Part shown: positions 26,330-37,474 of the stretch, in pieces
How the letters are laid out: the number at the start of each line of letters is the position of its first letter
Position numbering within the stretch: the first letter of the stretch is position 1
Assembly (NCBI GenBank): GCA_014898415.1
Contig: RCTD01000034.1
Span: 124,001-188,000 of the forward strand
Source of the DNA: Stromatinia cepivora
Taxonomy: Eukaryota; Ascomycota; Leotiomycetes; Helotiales; Sclerotiniaceae
DNA: 64,000 nucleotides
Direction of reading: 5' to 3'
The notes under the pieces: model-generated
The model's input: only the letters and a program-made list of their open reading frames with translations
What the model was told of the DNA's origin: nothing
Databases searched by the model: none
Translations under genes and position numbers: made by a program

Positions 26330-26845
26330 TGGCCTTGACAGATAATCCGTGAGTACCCATTGGGCAGGGCGGGTAATTCAAAATCTGGATAGGTAACCTA
26401 CGAAACGAATACAGATTATTTATAGGTATTCATCTACCTGTATATTATATAATATTTTATAAAACTAGTATAATTTTATGATTAGTATAAAAATTAGTAT
26501 AAATCTAAACTTGGATTACTTTTGGACTATAAAATGATTTAAGAATAACTTCAAATTTAAGCGAAAAGTAAATAATCCATGAATAATCTGTGGATTATCT
26601 ATAAATAACCTATATACCCACAGATTATTTGCAAATTATCCATATATCCGCGGATTATTTGTGGATAATTCATCTATCCATGAATAAATAGATTATCTAT
26701 AAATAATCCATAGATTATCTGTAATGGGGCGGGTAATTTTAAATCTGGATGGGTAACCTGTGGAACGGGTAGGACCTTTGATGGGTATCTACGGGGCGGA
26801 TTATCCGCGGATAATCTATGGGTACAGATAATTTTGCGCAGCCTA
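26296..26845. mobile_element. hAT-type MITE, copy 1 (550 bp)
   Basis: Perfect 12-bp terminal inverted repeats TAGGCTGCGCAA and the 8-bp target duplication GAAGTGGA (26288-26295 and 26846-26853) are diagnostic of the hAT superfamily. It is too short for a transposase and has no coding frame. Inside are many short direct and inverted motifs built on GGATAATC and GATTATCC, typical of subterminal transposase-binding sites. It retains GC-rich ends, so it is less mutated than copy 2 at 28960-29492. It sits in the last exon of the membrane-protein gene. Confidence 0.9.
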
Positions 26846-26853
26846 GAAGTGGA

Positions 26854-27070
26854 TAATCTCGGAATGAAGAAATTAGATGAGAATGATGGTGTTAGCCCTG
26901 GATATAATTTATTGGCGCTATCGAATGGAGCGCCAAGGGCAGGATATTATGCGTCGCAGCCGAGAGAGAATTCTATGCATGCGGAGAATAGAGGGGGTGG
27001 GGGGACTCAAGCGCTTGGGGAAATGGAGTCGAGGGTTCCGCATTATGAGTTAGGGATAGGTAGGGGATGA
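26854..27070 (+). pseudogene. Detached 3' end of the membrane-protein coding sequence
   Basis: If the MITE and one copy of its target duplication are removed, the frame ...KSEVD continues straight into NLGMKKLDENDGVSPGYN and on for about 70 codons to a TGA at 27068-27070. This piece has the Gly/Asn/Pro-rich, acidic composition expected of a cytoplasmic tail, including YYASQPREN and VPHYELGIG. The insertion plus duplication is 558 bp, a multiple of three, so the downstream frame is unchanged, but stops inside the MITE prevent read-through. Splicing out the element has not been excluded. Confidence 0.8.
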
Positions 27071-28951
27071 AGTGGGTGTGGGTTTGTGGGTTTTGTTTGT
27101 TTACTTTTATAGAGTGGTGAGGTATAGTCAGGGGGAAGGGTAATGTGTCATGGATGGATGGATAGATAGATAGATATTTCTTTTTCTCGTAATGATATAA
27201 TATGAACTTCTAAGGTTAGGAATGGATACCAAGGAATATAGTGAATGAAGTCATTTTTTAAGTCTTCTAGCATAGCCAGGCGCAAACACGAGAATGATCA
27301 GTTTTATAGTTTCGATTCGGATTTTAATGTGTTATATATATACAGAGCGCAATAATCGAGTTCATATACGTTTATTATATCTTGTTATTTTCATCAATTA
27401 CTAATTCCACAATCCAATCCGATTTGAATGAATTCATAAAGTTTCTTTGGATCTAGCTAGCTAGGATTTTAGGGCCGGAAAGTTTTCATCCACGCTATTT
27501 ACATTTTAGATGTAATCTTATATTTTCTTTCCTTTTGTGGTGAGTACTTGTCTAGGTACCTATTGCATGAGTTCGAAAGTCGGGAAATTTTTAGCTCATC
27601 CCACCTCTTCCCATATATCCTTATAAATTTTTCATTTATTATTTATTATTCAAATCATTTATTTCTTTTCTTTTGCATTATCAAATACTATATATCTCAT
27701 TCCCCGAACAAAACGATTTAATTCGTTCCTTCTTTCAAGTATATTTTACAACTCACCATCTTTTTGAAGATAATTAACAAAATAAGATCAGTGATTGAAA
27801 GATACCGATAATGAATTCTTGATTTGAGTATAGGTATGGAGCTAATTAGTTAATTAATCAACAAAATCTTACGGAAAATTCCAATTCCAACTAAAACATA
27901 TGAAAATCCGTCTAATTAACCGAGCGTACAGTAGCGAGAGGGGGGATTTAATAGGCCGAACGAATTTGGATAATTAAGCGAGAATAATCTTCTTACCTAT
28001 CTAGGTAGTTTTTATTCTAGTACTTTTGAAGAATTCGAATAGAGGACAAATGGTGTGCTTAGGATGATGATTTGATATACGAATATATTGATTTGAAAAA
28101 GATACTAGAAAATGAGTCTTGTGAGATGCTGGACGCGTATATTATATTATATTATATTACGTTATGTTATTTTTTTAAAAAGATCTCGATTGAATGAGGG
28201 GTAATTGGATTTGATTTTGTGAGGCTAGGGTAGTTCTTGATTCACGAGAGCCCGCAGCACCAGAGCAACTAAAGTGACTGTGAAATTCTTTATAGAACCG
28301 GTGTCTATAGATTGGCTTCCAACCGAGGACCTAAAGTGGGGCTAGAGGGTTTGGCGAGATATTTGGTTATTTGATTAGGGTTACTTTCTTCATTTGTTTT
28401 CGTTCGTCACATTTCATTTCAATATTTAGCCCAAGATTCAAATTCGTCATGTAGGTCAATATAAGGAGTTAAGTAGTTGCTACTTCGAGGATATAGTTTG
28501 GTAGGGTGTTTGTGTATGAAATGGCTTCTGATATTTAAATTAGAATTTATAATACCTATCGAGAACTTCCTTGATTGTTAGATATACCGCATCAAAATAT
28601 CGTCTAGCTACTAGGTAGCATCTTTTCAACACAGATATACAACTTCCTATTAGTCAATCCCTGAGTCTCTTTTCATGTTGATGTACTGAAGAATTAGAAT
28701 GACAATCTACGATTCAGATTATGGCAAACCCTCGGTACAACTAGTAAACAAACCACAAACTTCGACCCAGGAATCAGGAGTGTTCAAACTACCGTATCAT
28801 GATGACTTTTATCCCTCGTTAGCACTAATTATAGCATCGACTTTGTATCTCGCACTTTCATATATTTGTCGAATTAGAAGAATCATGTCATAGAATTTAG
28901 ACCACAGATAGCAACAAACGGTTTAATCAAGAATATATATTATAGATCCCA
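27071..28951. other. Intergenic region downstream of the membrane-protein gene
   Basis: No convincing gene apart from a small open frame at 28699. Contains a GGAT/GATA microsatellite (about 27152-27177) and a short TATTA repeat (28140-28165). Composition is intermediate. Confidence 0.4.
28699..28893 (+). CDS. Small open frame with one possible membrane segment
   Basis: 64 codons with an ATG, a polar first half and a hydrophobic segment (YPSLALIIASTLYLALSYI) followed by a basic end (RIRRIMS). I recognise no family. It may be chance: it is isolated, and the hAT MITE copy 2 begins 67 bases downstream. A single-pass small membrane protein is possible. Confidence 0.25.
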   Translation: MTIYDSDYGKPSVQLVNKPQTSTQESGVFKLPYHDDFYPSLALIIASTLYLALSYICRIRRIMS

Positions 28952-28959
28952 GTTCCTTC

Positions 28960-29492
28960 TAGACTGTGCAACGATTACCTGCGGGGTGGATAAATGATTT
29001 TGATAAATAATCTATAGATAATCTACTAATGAAATAGATAATTGAAGAATTTGAACAAGTACCTATAGATTATTTATAAATTATCCATAAATATCTATCA
29101 ATTTGTAGATAATCTATCTATTTATAGATTTATAGATTATCTATAGATTATTTATACATAATCTATAAATAATCCACAAATTAATGAAAAAATCTATAAA
29201 TAATTTATAGATATCCATTTAAATTTATAATTTTTATACTAATCTTAAATATTTTCATAAATTATACAAATTATCCGCAGATTATTTTTAGATATTTCAT
29301 CAATCTGTGGATAATCCACCTATCCACAAGTTAATAAATAATCCATAAATAATCCGCGGATAATCTATACAAAACAGATTATTTTAAAATCTTAATAGAT
29401 AACCCACAGAACGGATAATAATTTTGATGGATAATCCATAGAACGGATTATCCGGGGATATCTGTAGGTTGCAGGTTATTCTGTGCAGCCTA
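28960..29492. mobile_element. hAT-type MITE, copy 2 (533 bp, RIP-mutated)
   Basis: Same family and orientation as 26296-26845. Its ends are TAGACTGTGCAA and, read inward, TAGGCTGCACAG, differing from copy 1 mostly by transitions. The target duplication is GTTCCTTC (28952-28959) and GTTCCTTT (29493-29500), differing by one C-to-T change. Internal GGATAATC-type motifs are mostly decayed to GATAATCTA and GATTATTT. Confidence 0.88.
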
Positions 29493-29508
29493 GTTCCTTT
29501 TAATGAAT

Positions 29509-30003
29509 CTAATCCCTCCTATCTATATCTTCCATCTTCGCCATAGATAAAATCGGATCAACACTATTCAAATAATCGATTTCATTAACAATGTCTAAAT
29601 CCCCAACAGGCAAAAACCCAGGCTGCTGCTATTCAGCCCCCCTCAGAAGCGCAATGAAATGACAGTAACAAGGCCTTAATGGTTGATTTCAATCTACAAA
29701 ATAACTAAAGATCTAACCCCCAAGATGGTGTCGTCGATAGAGTTCAGCAACATGATCGTACTACCAAGAAAATAAACTTCAAGATTCATTTTCCACAGCC
29801 GAGCACTTTGGACGAAGAAAATAAAAAAACAGAAAGACCATCACGGAACGCATCGACGGGATTGCTGTAGTATCGATGATAGGCCCACTCCTGTTGAGGA
29901 TTTTCGAGTATTGTTCAGATGCGCTTCTATAAATAATGAACTGTAAAGCCATGTCATGACATATCACGTGACGGTGCTGAGAATGTAAGTACTGGTCCAC
30001 CAT
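29509..30003 (-). pseudogene. Gene relic with five nonsense codons, function unknown
   Basis: One reading frame runs about 165 codons on the minus strand and is clearly protein-like, ending PGFLPVGDLDIVNEIDYL...MEDIDRRD and a TAG at 29509-29511. It is interrupted by five stops: TGA at 29779-29781, then TAG, TAG, TGA and TAG. Each is one C-to-T step from CAG (Gln) or CGA (Arg). There are no frameshifts. This pattern indicates an intact C-terminal half of a gene killed by RIP-type mutation rather than random decay. The frame continues upstream of 30003 for some codons. I do not recognise the family. The MITE at 28960 lies 8 bases beyond its final stop. Confidence 0.65.
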
Positions 30004-30059
30004 TATCCTAGACTGTAGATTCTTCGGAAAGCGAGAGGCGGGATGTTAGAAGGAATGGG

Positions 30060-31430
30060 TTGGGTTTATCTATCGCTTAATCGGAGGGTGACTTCAGTGT
30101 AGTCGATGGGTGGTTAACTGTAGTCTAGTTTTTATATCGATCTTCTTTTAGAGTTTTTATGCTTTTTGATTGGATATTTTAAGCGAACTTTTCCAGAGGG
30201 TTTAGTCGGCTATCTTTTAAATAACCTATATCAAATCTTTATCAAAATATACTTTATGTGATAAATTTTCAATTATTGTATTTATAGATAATTTGTTATA
30301 TGATATGGAATCTATTAATCGAGAAGATATAGATCTATTATTTGATTTATTTTTTAATCCCTTTAAACCTTTAATTAATTATAATATAGAATTAACTTTT
30401 TTATTTCTTTTTATTCTTAATTTTGATATCTTTTAATTTTCATTTTAGTAAGTTATAAATGATATTGAAGTTTGTGTAGGGTATAAATTATGTAATGCTT
30501 AAATTTCATTGTTATTTGATTTAAAACAAAATAAAGATTTAATTCTTTTAGTTTTATTTCAAAATTATTTTGTAATTCATATGTAAAATTTATCTTTCCG
30601 AATTGGAAATCTAATTTATAAATATAATGATCAAATCAATATCAATTAGAATTTTATAAAAATAAAAAGTGCAAAATATAGATAAATAGTATATCTATTT
30701 ATAATATAATTTTCGATTAATAATTATAATGTAATATAGTTGAACAAAGTTAATATGTATACAAAAATAAGCGAAAAGTGGGTTCAAAATATATGATTTA
30801 GGAGTTGGTTGATTAGACTCTCTTGACGGAGATATTAAAAATCATATAATCGATGCCTCGAGAGTCAGGCATCCGCTAGACTAGGTTAACCGTACTCTTT
30901 TTTGAAAAACCAATTCAAATTGTAAGTAATGGATTGAGGAAATTATAATTCAATAATTGTTTATTGATAATTCGAGAAAATACTTATCAAAAACTATAGA
31001 TACCTATAATTAATTGTAAATTTTTTTAGGAATAGTTTTATATTCTGAAATTTAGGAATAGTTTCAAATTTTGATCGGATTCTATAGCGAATTTTAATGC
31101 TAAATAGAAAAATGAAAAGAAAATAAATTATATTTGTATTTTATATATATTTTTTATATAAAAATCAAATAAAATAAAAAAGCTTTTAATTTCGATATCT
31201 TTGTTCTTCATTTTAAGATAATCTTTTCTTTAATAAAACAAGATCGATAATTAATAGATAAATAATTGTAATATATATACTCGAATTATTCAAATCATGA
31301 TTTATCAAATCTAAAACTTATAACCAACCCATGATTAATAGATAAACGAAATTTCGAACCCAACCCGTCCATAACCATAGTTAATCGTACCCAACCCATA
31401 TACCCAAATCATCCATCGATTACATTGGAT
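30060..31430. other. AT-rich degenerate DNA, no identified element
   Basis: Composition matches the RIP-affected repeats, with less mutated islands near 30770-30900 and 31315-31430. No open frame of note and no terminal repeats that I can pair. Probably an old transposon relic. Confidence 0.4.
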
Positions 31431-32260
31431 GACTTTTGCTAGGGAGTTGAACCCGGTGTGGATCATTATATTGCTCGATGTAACTCGAGGTGATAAATAA
31501 GTGTTTGCTTGAGTTTGGGTGGGGAGTATTTGGATAGCGGAAAGAAAGGATAAGGCAATCTAAGGAATAGCTTGTTTTGATGTGATGCTCTGGGATACGT
31601 TCTCTTGTGCTAAAGAAAAGGTAGCACACATCATATTCACATACTCCCTGCACTCATTCTAATCAGACTGTGATTCGTGGAAAACCGGAAAATCCGGGTC
31701 TCTAGGTAGCAAGAGGGCAATATTTTATGACCAAATGATTTTCATTCAAATAAGCAAGCGCAGAAAATTAAGGTTGGTTTTATTATCTTCGTTAAGGCTT
31801 CCTAAGTCGAATAAAAGCTTATGTTGATGGTAGTTACTATAATATTCCAAGTTCCGATCATTCCTCAGTACAGTACATAGGAATGCCTTCTGTACGAAAT
31901 CAATTCCCGGTTTATGGAGTGCTCGAGCTAAGGAAAATGTGAAGCTGAAATCTTGCAATTTTGTGTACACAATTCACAGGTAAATATATAAGGTATGCTT
32001 ACCTTATCACAGAGTCACAATATCACTGATTAGTACATGAGGCTTGGAATAAATAAATGGCGATTTGATGTCAGAAGGAGTGGCTGTGTGGTATATGCTT
32101 ACTTGTCTCTCACTAACACTGTACATCTCTCCTCCGCAACTATGTATTGCTTGGATTTTGGTTGATGGATCGATAGCTAGCAAATTGAATACTGTATTCA
32201 TATACAGGAGTTGAGTTACTTGAGAGATTTTTGAGTGATTTTCAAAAATAGTATCACTTC
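31431..32260. other. Ordinary-composition stretch with a weak minus-strand gene candidate
   Basis: On the minus strand an ATG at 32201 opens MNTVFNLLAIDPSTKIQAIH..., followed within 33 codons by the good donor GTAAGC. A possible branch site CTGAC and acceptor follow, then a second GTAAGC donor at about 32003. This is compatible with short exons, but the product is not recognisable and continues into frames of about 70 codons. The Tc1-like element C begins 60 bases upstream of the ATG, so any promoter would lie in it. Confidence 0.25.
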
Positions 32261-32262
32261 TA

Positions 32263-34486
32263 CAGTACTAGACCACTTATACTTGACGACCGGATTTTAC
32301 CCGGAATCATTTATCAATCAACTTATATTCAATCTTAATTATTAAATCAATCATTCAATATTTTGATACCAAATTTGAATATACTAAAGATTGTAATATA
32401 TATTTTGATAAAATAAAATTTTTCTTTTTATAATTCATTTCAATTCTTCAATATTTAGTATACTAATCTTCAATTATAATACAAATCTTTATTCTATTCG
32501 ATATATTAACTTTCAATTTATTGAATAATCTTTCACTCAATATATTTCAAGTTATTTGTAAAGTATTATCTAATCTTTGTTTAGTATATTCCGAAATACT
32601 TTATTTATAGTGATATCAAAAAACATTTCGAAAAAGTGTACTTTTAGATGCTATCAAATATACTTTATAGAATTCAGATCGGAGTTATAAAAAGATTATA
32701 ATTCGACAAAAGGGATATTTCTAATTTAAAATTATTTCAATACCTTGCGAATATGATATATAGAAATATTATTCTATATAAAAAAATACCTTTTATTTAA
32801 TTTTATTCAATATAAAATTAATTTATTTGTTGTATTTTAATAAATATCAGTCTAAACACTTAAAAATATTGATTCAAATAAGCAATCAATGAATTTTATG
32901 AAAATATATCTTTTTATTAAAATAATAATAATTTAATATTATTAAGGAAATTTTATAATTTCTTTATATTCTTTATTAAAAAAACAATTAAATTATATTT
33001 TAAATAAAGAATTCTTAGTTTTTCTTTATTAAAAATAATATAATACTATTGTTAAAAATTTTGGAATTTCATATTGGAGCTAGTACTAATACGGATTATC
33101 GGCGATCTTTAAAATTCATTACGCAAATTGCGCAATCATAATAATATTCGAAATAAAGAATCTTTATTTGAAATAAAAACTATTGCAAAATTAAATTATA
33201 AATCAATTATTCGATAAAATTCAACGAAATTCGAATATCGAACGCTATTGATGTATTTCAGAATCTATAGAGGGTTGGAAAAAGCAAAAAAGGATTTTTT
33301 AAGGTATAAAGATCTTTTTCAATTATTCAAAAGCTATTTCATTATTTATTTATTCATTTTCCATTATAATGAAATTTCAATCTTTATATAAAATGAGATC
33401 TGTAAGAAACTATTATTATTGTATATTCGAATTCTTATATATAACGAAAGAAGAAAGAACTTTACTGATTGCTGAAATACATTCGACCAAAAAAATCCAA
33501 ACTCTCGAATCAAATTATTTCTTTGAAATAAAATATTACTGAGAATTCTTTATTATTAATTTATTAAAATTCTAATCTTTTATAATACCTACTTTATTCA
33601 TATTCCATTTGTTTTCGGATTTGATATATTTAATATTAAATAAATATATTTTTTCAAATCATTTATTAATAATTTCATCAATTATATTTAAAACACAAAC
33701 GGAATCGATTCTATATTACTTTTTAATTCTAATTTCAGGATTCTTAATCAAAAAATTATATATCCATCTTTTTCCAAATAAAAGATTTTTTTTTTTTTGA
33801 AGAGATTTTTATTTATTTTCTTTATTTATTAATATATAAAACCAATATCTAATAACTTTTATATTAATATTCAATCTATTAATTTCTTCCTTAATCGGAA
33901 TTATCTTTTATATATTTTGGTATCCTTTTTTAAAAAATAAATGATTATAAATTCGATTTTGAAATATAATATAAAGAATTTCATATTCTAAACTAGTCTA
34001 ATATATAAATATATCATTTACAATCGTATTAAAAATCATAATAATATCATCTTCAATATATGAATTTGGCATCTTATAAATAATAATATATTCAAATTTC
34101 AGATCAATTGATTAAATGGTTATTGAATTATTAAAAATTGAATAAAATAAAGTACTCAGAGCGGTGAGGTTTTTTGAGGTGGTCGAAATTAGAGGTGGCC
34201 GAAATTAGGGGTGGCCGAAAAGTGGGGTACTAGACTTAAAATAAAGAATTTTATAGATCTTAATAATTTCGATAATTTTATTATCCCTTTCGAACCTCCT
34301 TATTATTCTTCTGTGATTGTATAGATTTAAATATATTCGAAGAATATTATTATTGTTAATTGACTTTAATGATCTATATTGTAATGGTATAATTTATGAA
34401 ATTAATAATAATAATAATAATATTAAAGGAAATATATCGTTTTCGAAAAAAGACGCGTTTCGATTAGTATAAGTGCACGGTTACTG
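32263..34486 (-). mobile_element. Tc1/mariner-like transposon C with extra DNA inside
   Basis: Left end CAGTACTAGACCACTTATAC after TA (32261-32262); right end AGTGCACGGTTACTG before TA (34487-34488). Both ends match Tc1-like copies A and B. 32263-32850 aligns with the transposase 3' region of copy A. At 2224 bp it is about 850 bp longer than the other copies, so something was inserted, probably within about 33050-34440. The right end is only 49 bases from the stop codon of the kinase-fusion gene. Confidence 0.7.
34176..34223. repeat. Three 16-bp GAGGTGGCCGAAATTA repeats
   Basis: Three adjacent units, GAGGTGGTCGAAATTA, GAGGTGGCCGAAATTA and GGGGTGGCCGAAAAGT, in a GC-rich patch surrounded by AT-rich DNA within Tc1-like copy C. 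The patch ends GGGGTACTAG. This may be the terminus of another transposon inserted there, but I could not pair it with an opposite end. Confidence 0.6.
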
Positions 34487-34535
34487 TATATCCTACTTTC
34501 TTTTCTGCCCTCCTATTCTTTTCTCGTTCCAAATC

Positions 34536-36037
34536 TTACTTTCCCCTTTTCTTTCTATCCAACTCCCCATCCACATCCGACTCCCTATCCTCATCCGACT
34601 TCATATCTAACTCTCCATCCCCATCTAATTCCCCTCCAAATCCCCATCCAGAAGTAAGAGCCTGTTTTTTCCAATCCTCATATGTTGAAATGTCTGCAAC
34701 ATTATGAGAAAATGCACTCCGGAGACCATGAAACAGCGCATTAAACTCCATCTTATCGGTCGGCACTCCACCAAGGAAAAACGTGAAACGCTGCCACTGA
34801 CGACCATTCCGTACTATCTTGCCGAGATCCTGTCGGCCACGTTCCTCGAAGGCTTCAGCGAACTTCAACTCGTCCGAGCATAGGCTATTAATTCCGTTGT
34901 AGTAGTCGCGTACAGGCCACATCATACACGGCGAACTGAAGGCGAGTTCTTTCGCCTCAGCGGATGCGAACTCCCAATCTATAATGCCTGTAATATTGAA
35001 GTCATCATCAACGAGTATGTGGTCGCCCTTATCGTCGCAGTGCTTTAGATAGAAGGGTCCGTTGCTGGAAACTGACGATGCGGTAAGTGCACGGAGATTC
35101 TTCAACCGCCAGATGAAGGATAGGCAGTTGTCAACTGCCAAACTCGTGATCTCGTAGTTTTTGATCATTTTTAAATGCTGATGGATCGCTGCAGTGTAGG
35201 CGGCTTCGAGCGTGGTGAAAGGACCAAGAGGAGCTGCTGGCGTTGAAAACCAAGGCTCCTGAGCAAAGCCTCCAATCTTACCAGGGGTATCTGAGGGAAC
35301 CAGTGAGCCTGTCATAGGCAAAGGATGTTTCTCGAGCTCCAGGTATATATCCGTTAGTTGTTGTATGACCTTGGATCGCTGCTTGGGACTAGCCGAACCC
35401 CAGTCCAAAGGATTTCCTTGCATCTTCTCCATCAGTATATACGACGAACCAACTGAGTTTTCGGGCGAAGCTAATTGATAATGATAGACTTTTGGCGAGG
35501 GCACTTCTGTTTGAGCGAGAAACTGCAGCGTCGCAATTTCACTCAGGAAAACGTACTCTTGAACTTCAGGGGGAGGAAGCAAGGGATCCTGAAGTCGTAT
35601 TCTTGCGATCCATGTAACGCCATCATCAAACTCGATGTCCAAATGGAAATTCTGTCCACCACACTGGCTGGAAGCGAGTTTAAGTCGAGATTCCAAATTG
35701 ATATTGTCGGAAAGAATGGGCGCACGGCACGGAATTCCTCCTCTAATCTTACTTGCCACTGATACGAGGACCTCATATTAAACTTTGGCCAAGAGGGCAG
35801 CAAGATGGCCCTCTTTAACAACACTATACGCAGCGTAGTAAGCAGCGCTGTCCTGTAGAATGTCAGTAACTACTTGGCCCATCGAAGGAGTCTCGCTCTA
35901 CTCACTGCCGTTGGACATTTGTGATGCTCAGGGCGTATATGCTCGAAACACAGATGCTTCGCACATATCATACAACTTCCGGAGTAGCGTAATGCTGGAG
36001 TAGTGCATTGAATAGCCTCACAAGTGCGTAGAACCAT
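34536..36037 (-). pseudogene. AN1-like zinc finger fused to APH-family kinase, one in-frame stop
   Basis: Exon 1 (36037-35906, 44 codons) starts at an ATG with an upstream in-frame stop and encodes a complete zinc-binding module: C6, C11, C22, C25, C30, H33, H39, C41. Its spacing x10-x2-x4-x2-x5-x1 fits AN1 fingers except for four rather than two residues between the first pair. A 53-bp intron (35905-35853; GTGAGT, CTGAC, CTACAG) follows. Exon 2 encodes YYAAYSVVKEGHLAALLAKV, then TAA (35778-35780), then without frameshift the kinase: nucleotide-binding region WIARIRLQ, ILMEKM hinge, catalytic motif HCDDKGDHILVD (H315, D317, with His322 for the usual Asn, as in a fungal subgroup) and metal-binding GIIDWEFA (D336). 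An acidic repetitive tail (about 450-482) contains three GELD motifs. APH-fold kinases phosphorylate small molecules; the substrate here is unknown. The TAA is one CpA-to-TpA step from CAA, as RIP produces. The kinase part alone could start only from an internal ATG or GTG. Confidence 0.75.
35853..35905 (-). other. Intron between zinc-finger exon and kinase exon
   Basis: 53 bp on the minus strand, GTGAGT donor, TTACTGAC branch site and ATTCTACAG acceptor, phase 0. It joins ...KCPTA to DSAAYYAAY. Confidence 0.75.
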
Positions 36038-37474
36038 TCTGGTTGGTTACGAGGTATAAGACGTGATTAACTCGTGAATAGACTGGATCCAGTTGTAAAA
36101 AGCACAGAAAATATTGTTATTCTATGCTGCTTTTTTATTTAGATCATGACGATTAAACATTTGGTAACTGAAAAAATATTTAAGGGAAATGAATGTTACA
36201 TTGTAATTCAGCTACTTTTTATAACCTAGGTATCGGAGCTTACACTCTCCGGCTACCAGAATATTAACTGTCACCCCAATAGTTTTATTGGTGGAATTGT
36301 CAAAAAGGAAAATAATGTGACAGGAAAAATTGATCAGAAGCGTTTAACACCTATCAACAATACACTTACACAGTTGACGATCTAGTTGAATTAATGCACA
36401 AGCTAAAGTGATGAGGAAGCAATGCCAACTTCAATAACCAGCTATATAATGCCTCTTAACCAACCTCACTTAGAATTTGAATGCTTCTGGATGCTTTTTG
36501 GTTTACATTACCGCTCAAATACTTCCGGCCCTCTTAAAGGCCAACCTCCGAGTGATCTCAATCAAAATTTTCTGGTAAATTGACGGGTCTTGCATCCATA
36601 CCCCTGAACTTTTCGTTTGTCTGAACGTTGAACAACGGATACCAAATTCACCAAACGACCGACTACCCATCCCTGTTCAATTAATCATTGTCTGAAATAT
36701 CAAGTCAGATTCAGTTGCCACTGATTAATAGATTGATATACCGATCATTGCCTTTCCGCAATTTCAACGCAATTATCCACCGTCTGGAATCTCAAGTCAG
36801 ATTCAGTTGCAACTGATGAATAGATGGATACCGATCACATACGTTTCGTACAGTGATTTTTGCCACTAACAGCCCAATTGTTACAACCTGCTGTCTGACA
36901 CCTATGGGCTACCGTTGACACGACCAATTCCATGAGTTCGGTTGCACACATTCCTTCGGTGATGTATTGATATCGTTTTGGTTTTGCTAGAATAATTTCT
37001 ATTTTGTTGTATAGAAAGGAAGGAGAAAGTGTTCTAAAATGCAGGAAAACTAGTTCAACTTATAGACACAGGACATTTCTCGAATGGAGAAGTAGAATCC
37101 GTAAAACCCAGGTAAAGTATGTGGCTTCTAAGAAAGCAATCCAGCATATGAAATTATCTATTTTGAAGCCACTAAAATGTCGACTCTGAACTCGATCATC
37201 CATTTCAATAGAATTTCATTAGTCAAATAGCATATTGCGAAGAGTCACTGATGTGATGTGACAGGCTGAAAAAAGGTGCGAGGCAAAGAGGACAAGGTAG
37301 CACGAGAAAGACAAGAAATTACCCCGCTACTTTATTGCAGAAAAGCAAATCACGCTGCAACGATGAGGTTGTAGAACCATAAAGACGAGTTATGAAGAAA
37401 AAGTCCAGGGTGACTAATCGAGTCATCGAATTTGAATAGCCTGACTTCAAAGCCAAAGCCTTTAGTATTCTGTA
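36038..37474. other. Promoter side of the kinase fusion and intergenic DNA
   Basis: No gene recognised; open frames are short and lack ATGs in good context. Holds a diverged direct repeat of about 57 bp (36690-36748 and 36782-36838), both containing TCAAGTCAGATTCAGTTGC and ATACCGATCA. Confidence 0.45.

Noticed and set aside
31441..31520. Possible tRNA on the minus strand because of GGTTCAACTCC
   Set aside because: The sequence resembles a B box, but the flanking bases do not form a T stem and no anticodon arm fits.
35543..35824. 93-codon minus-strand frame overlapping the kinase N-terminus
   Set aside because: Out of frame with the kinase; the correct upstream continuation is the frame containing YYAAYSVVKEG and the TAA.
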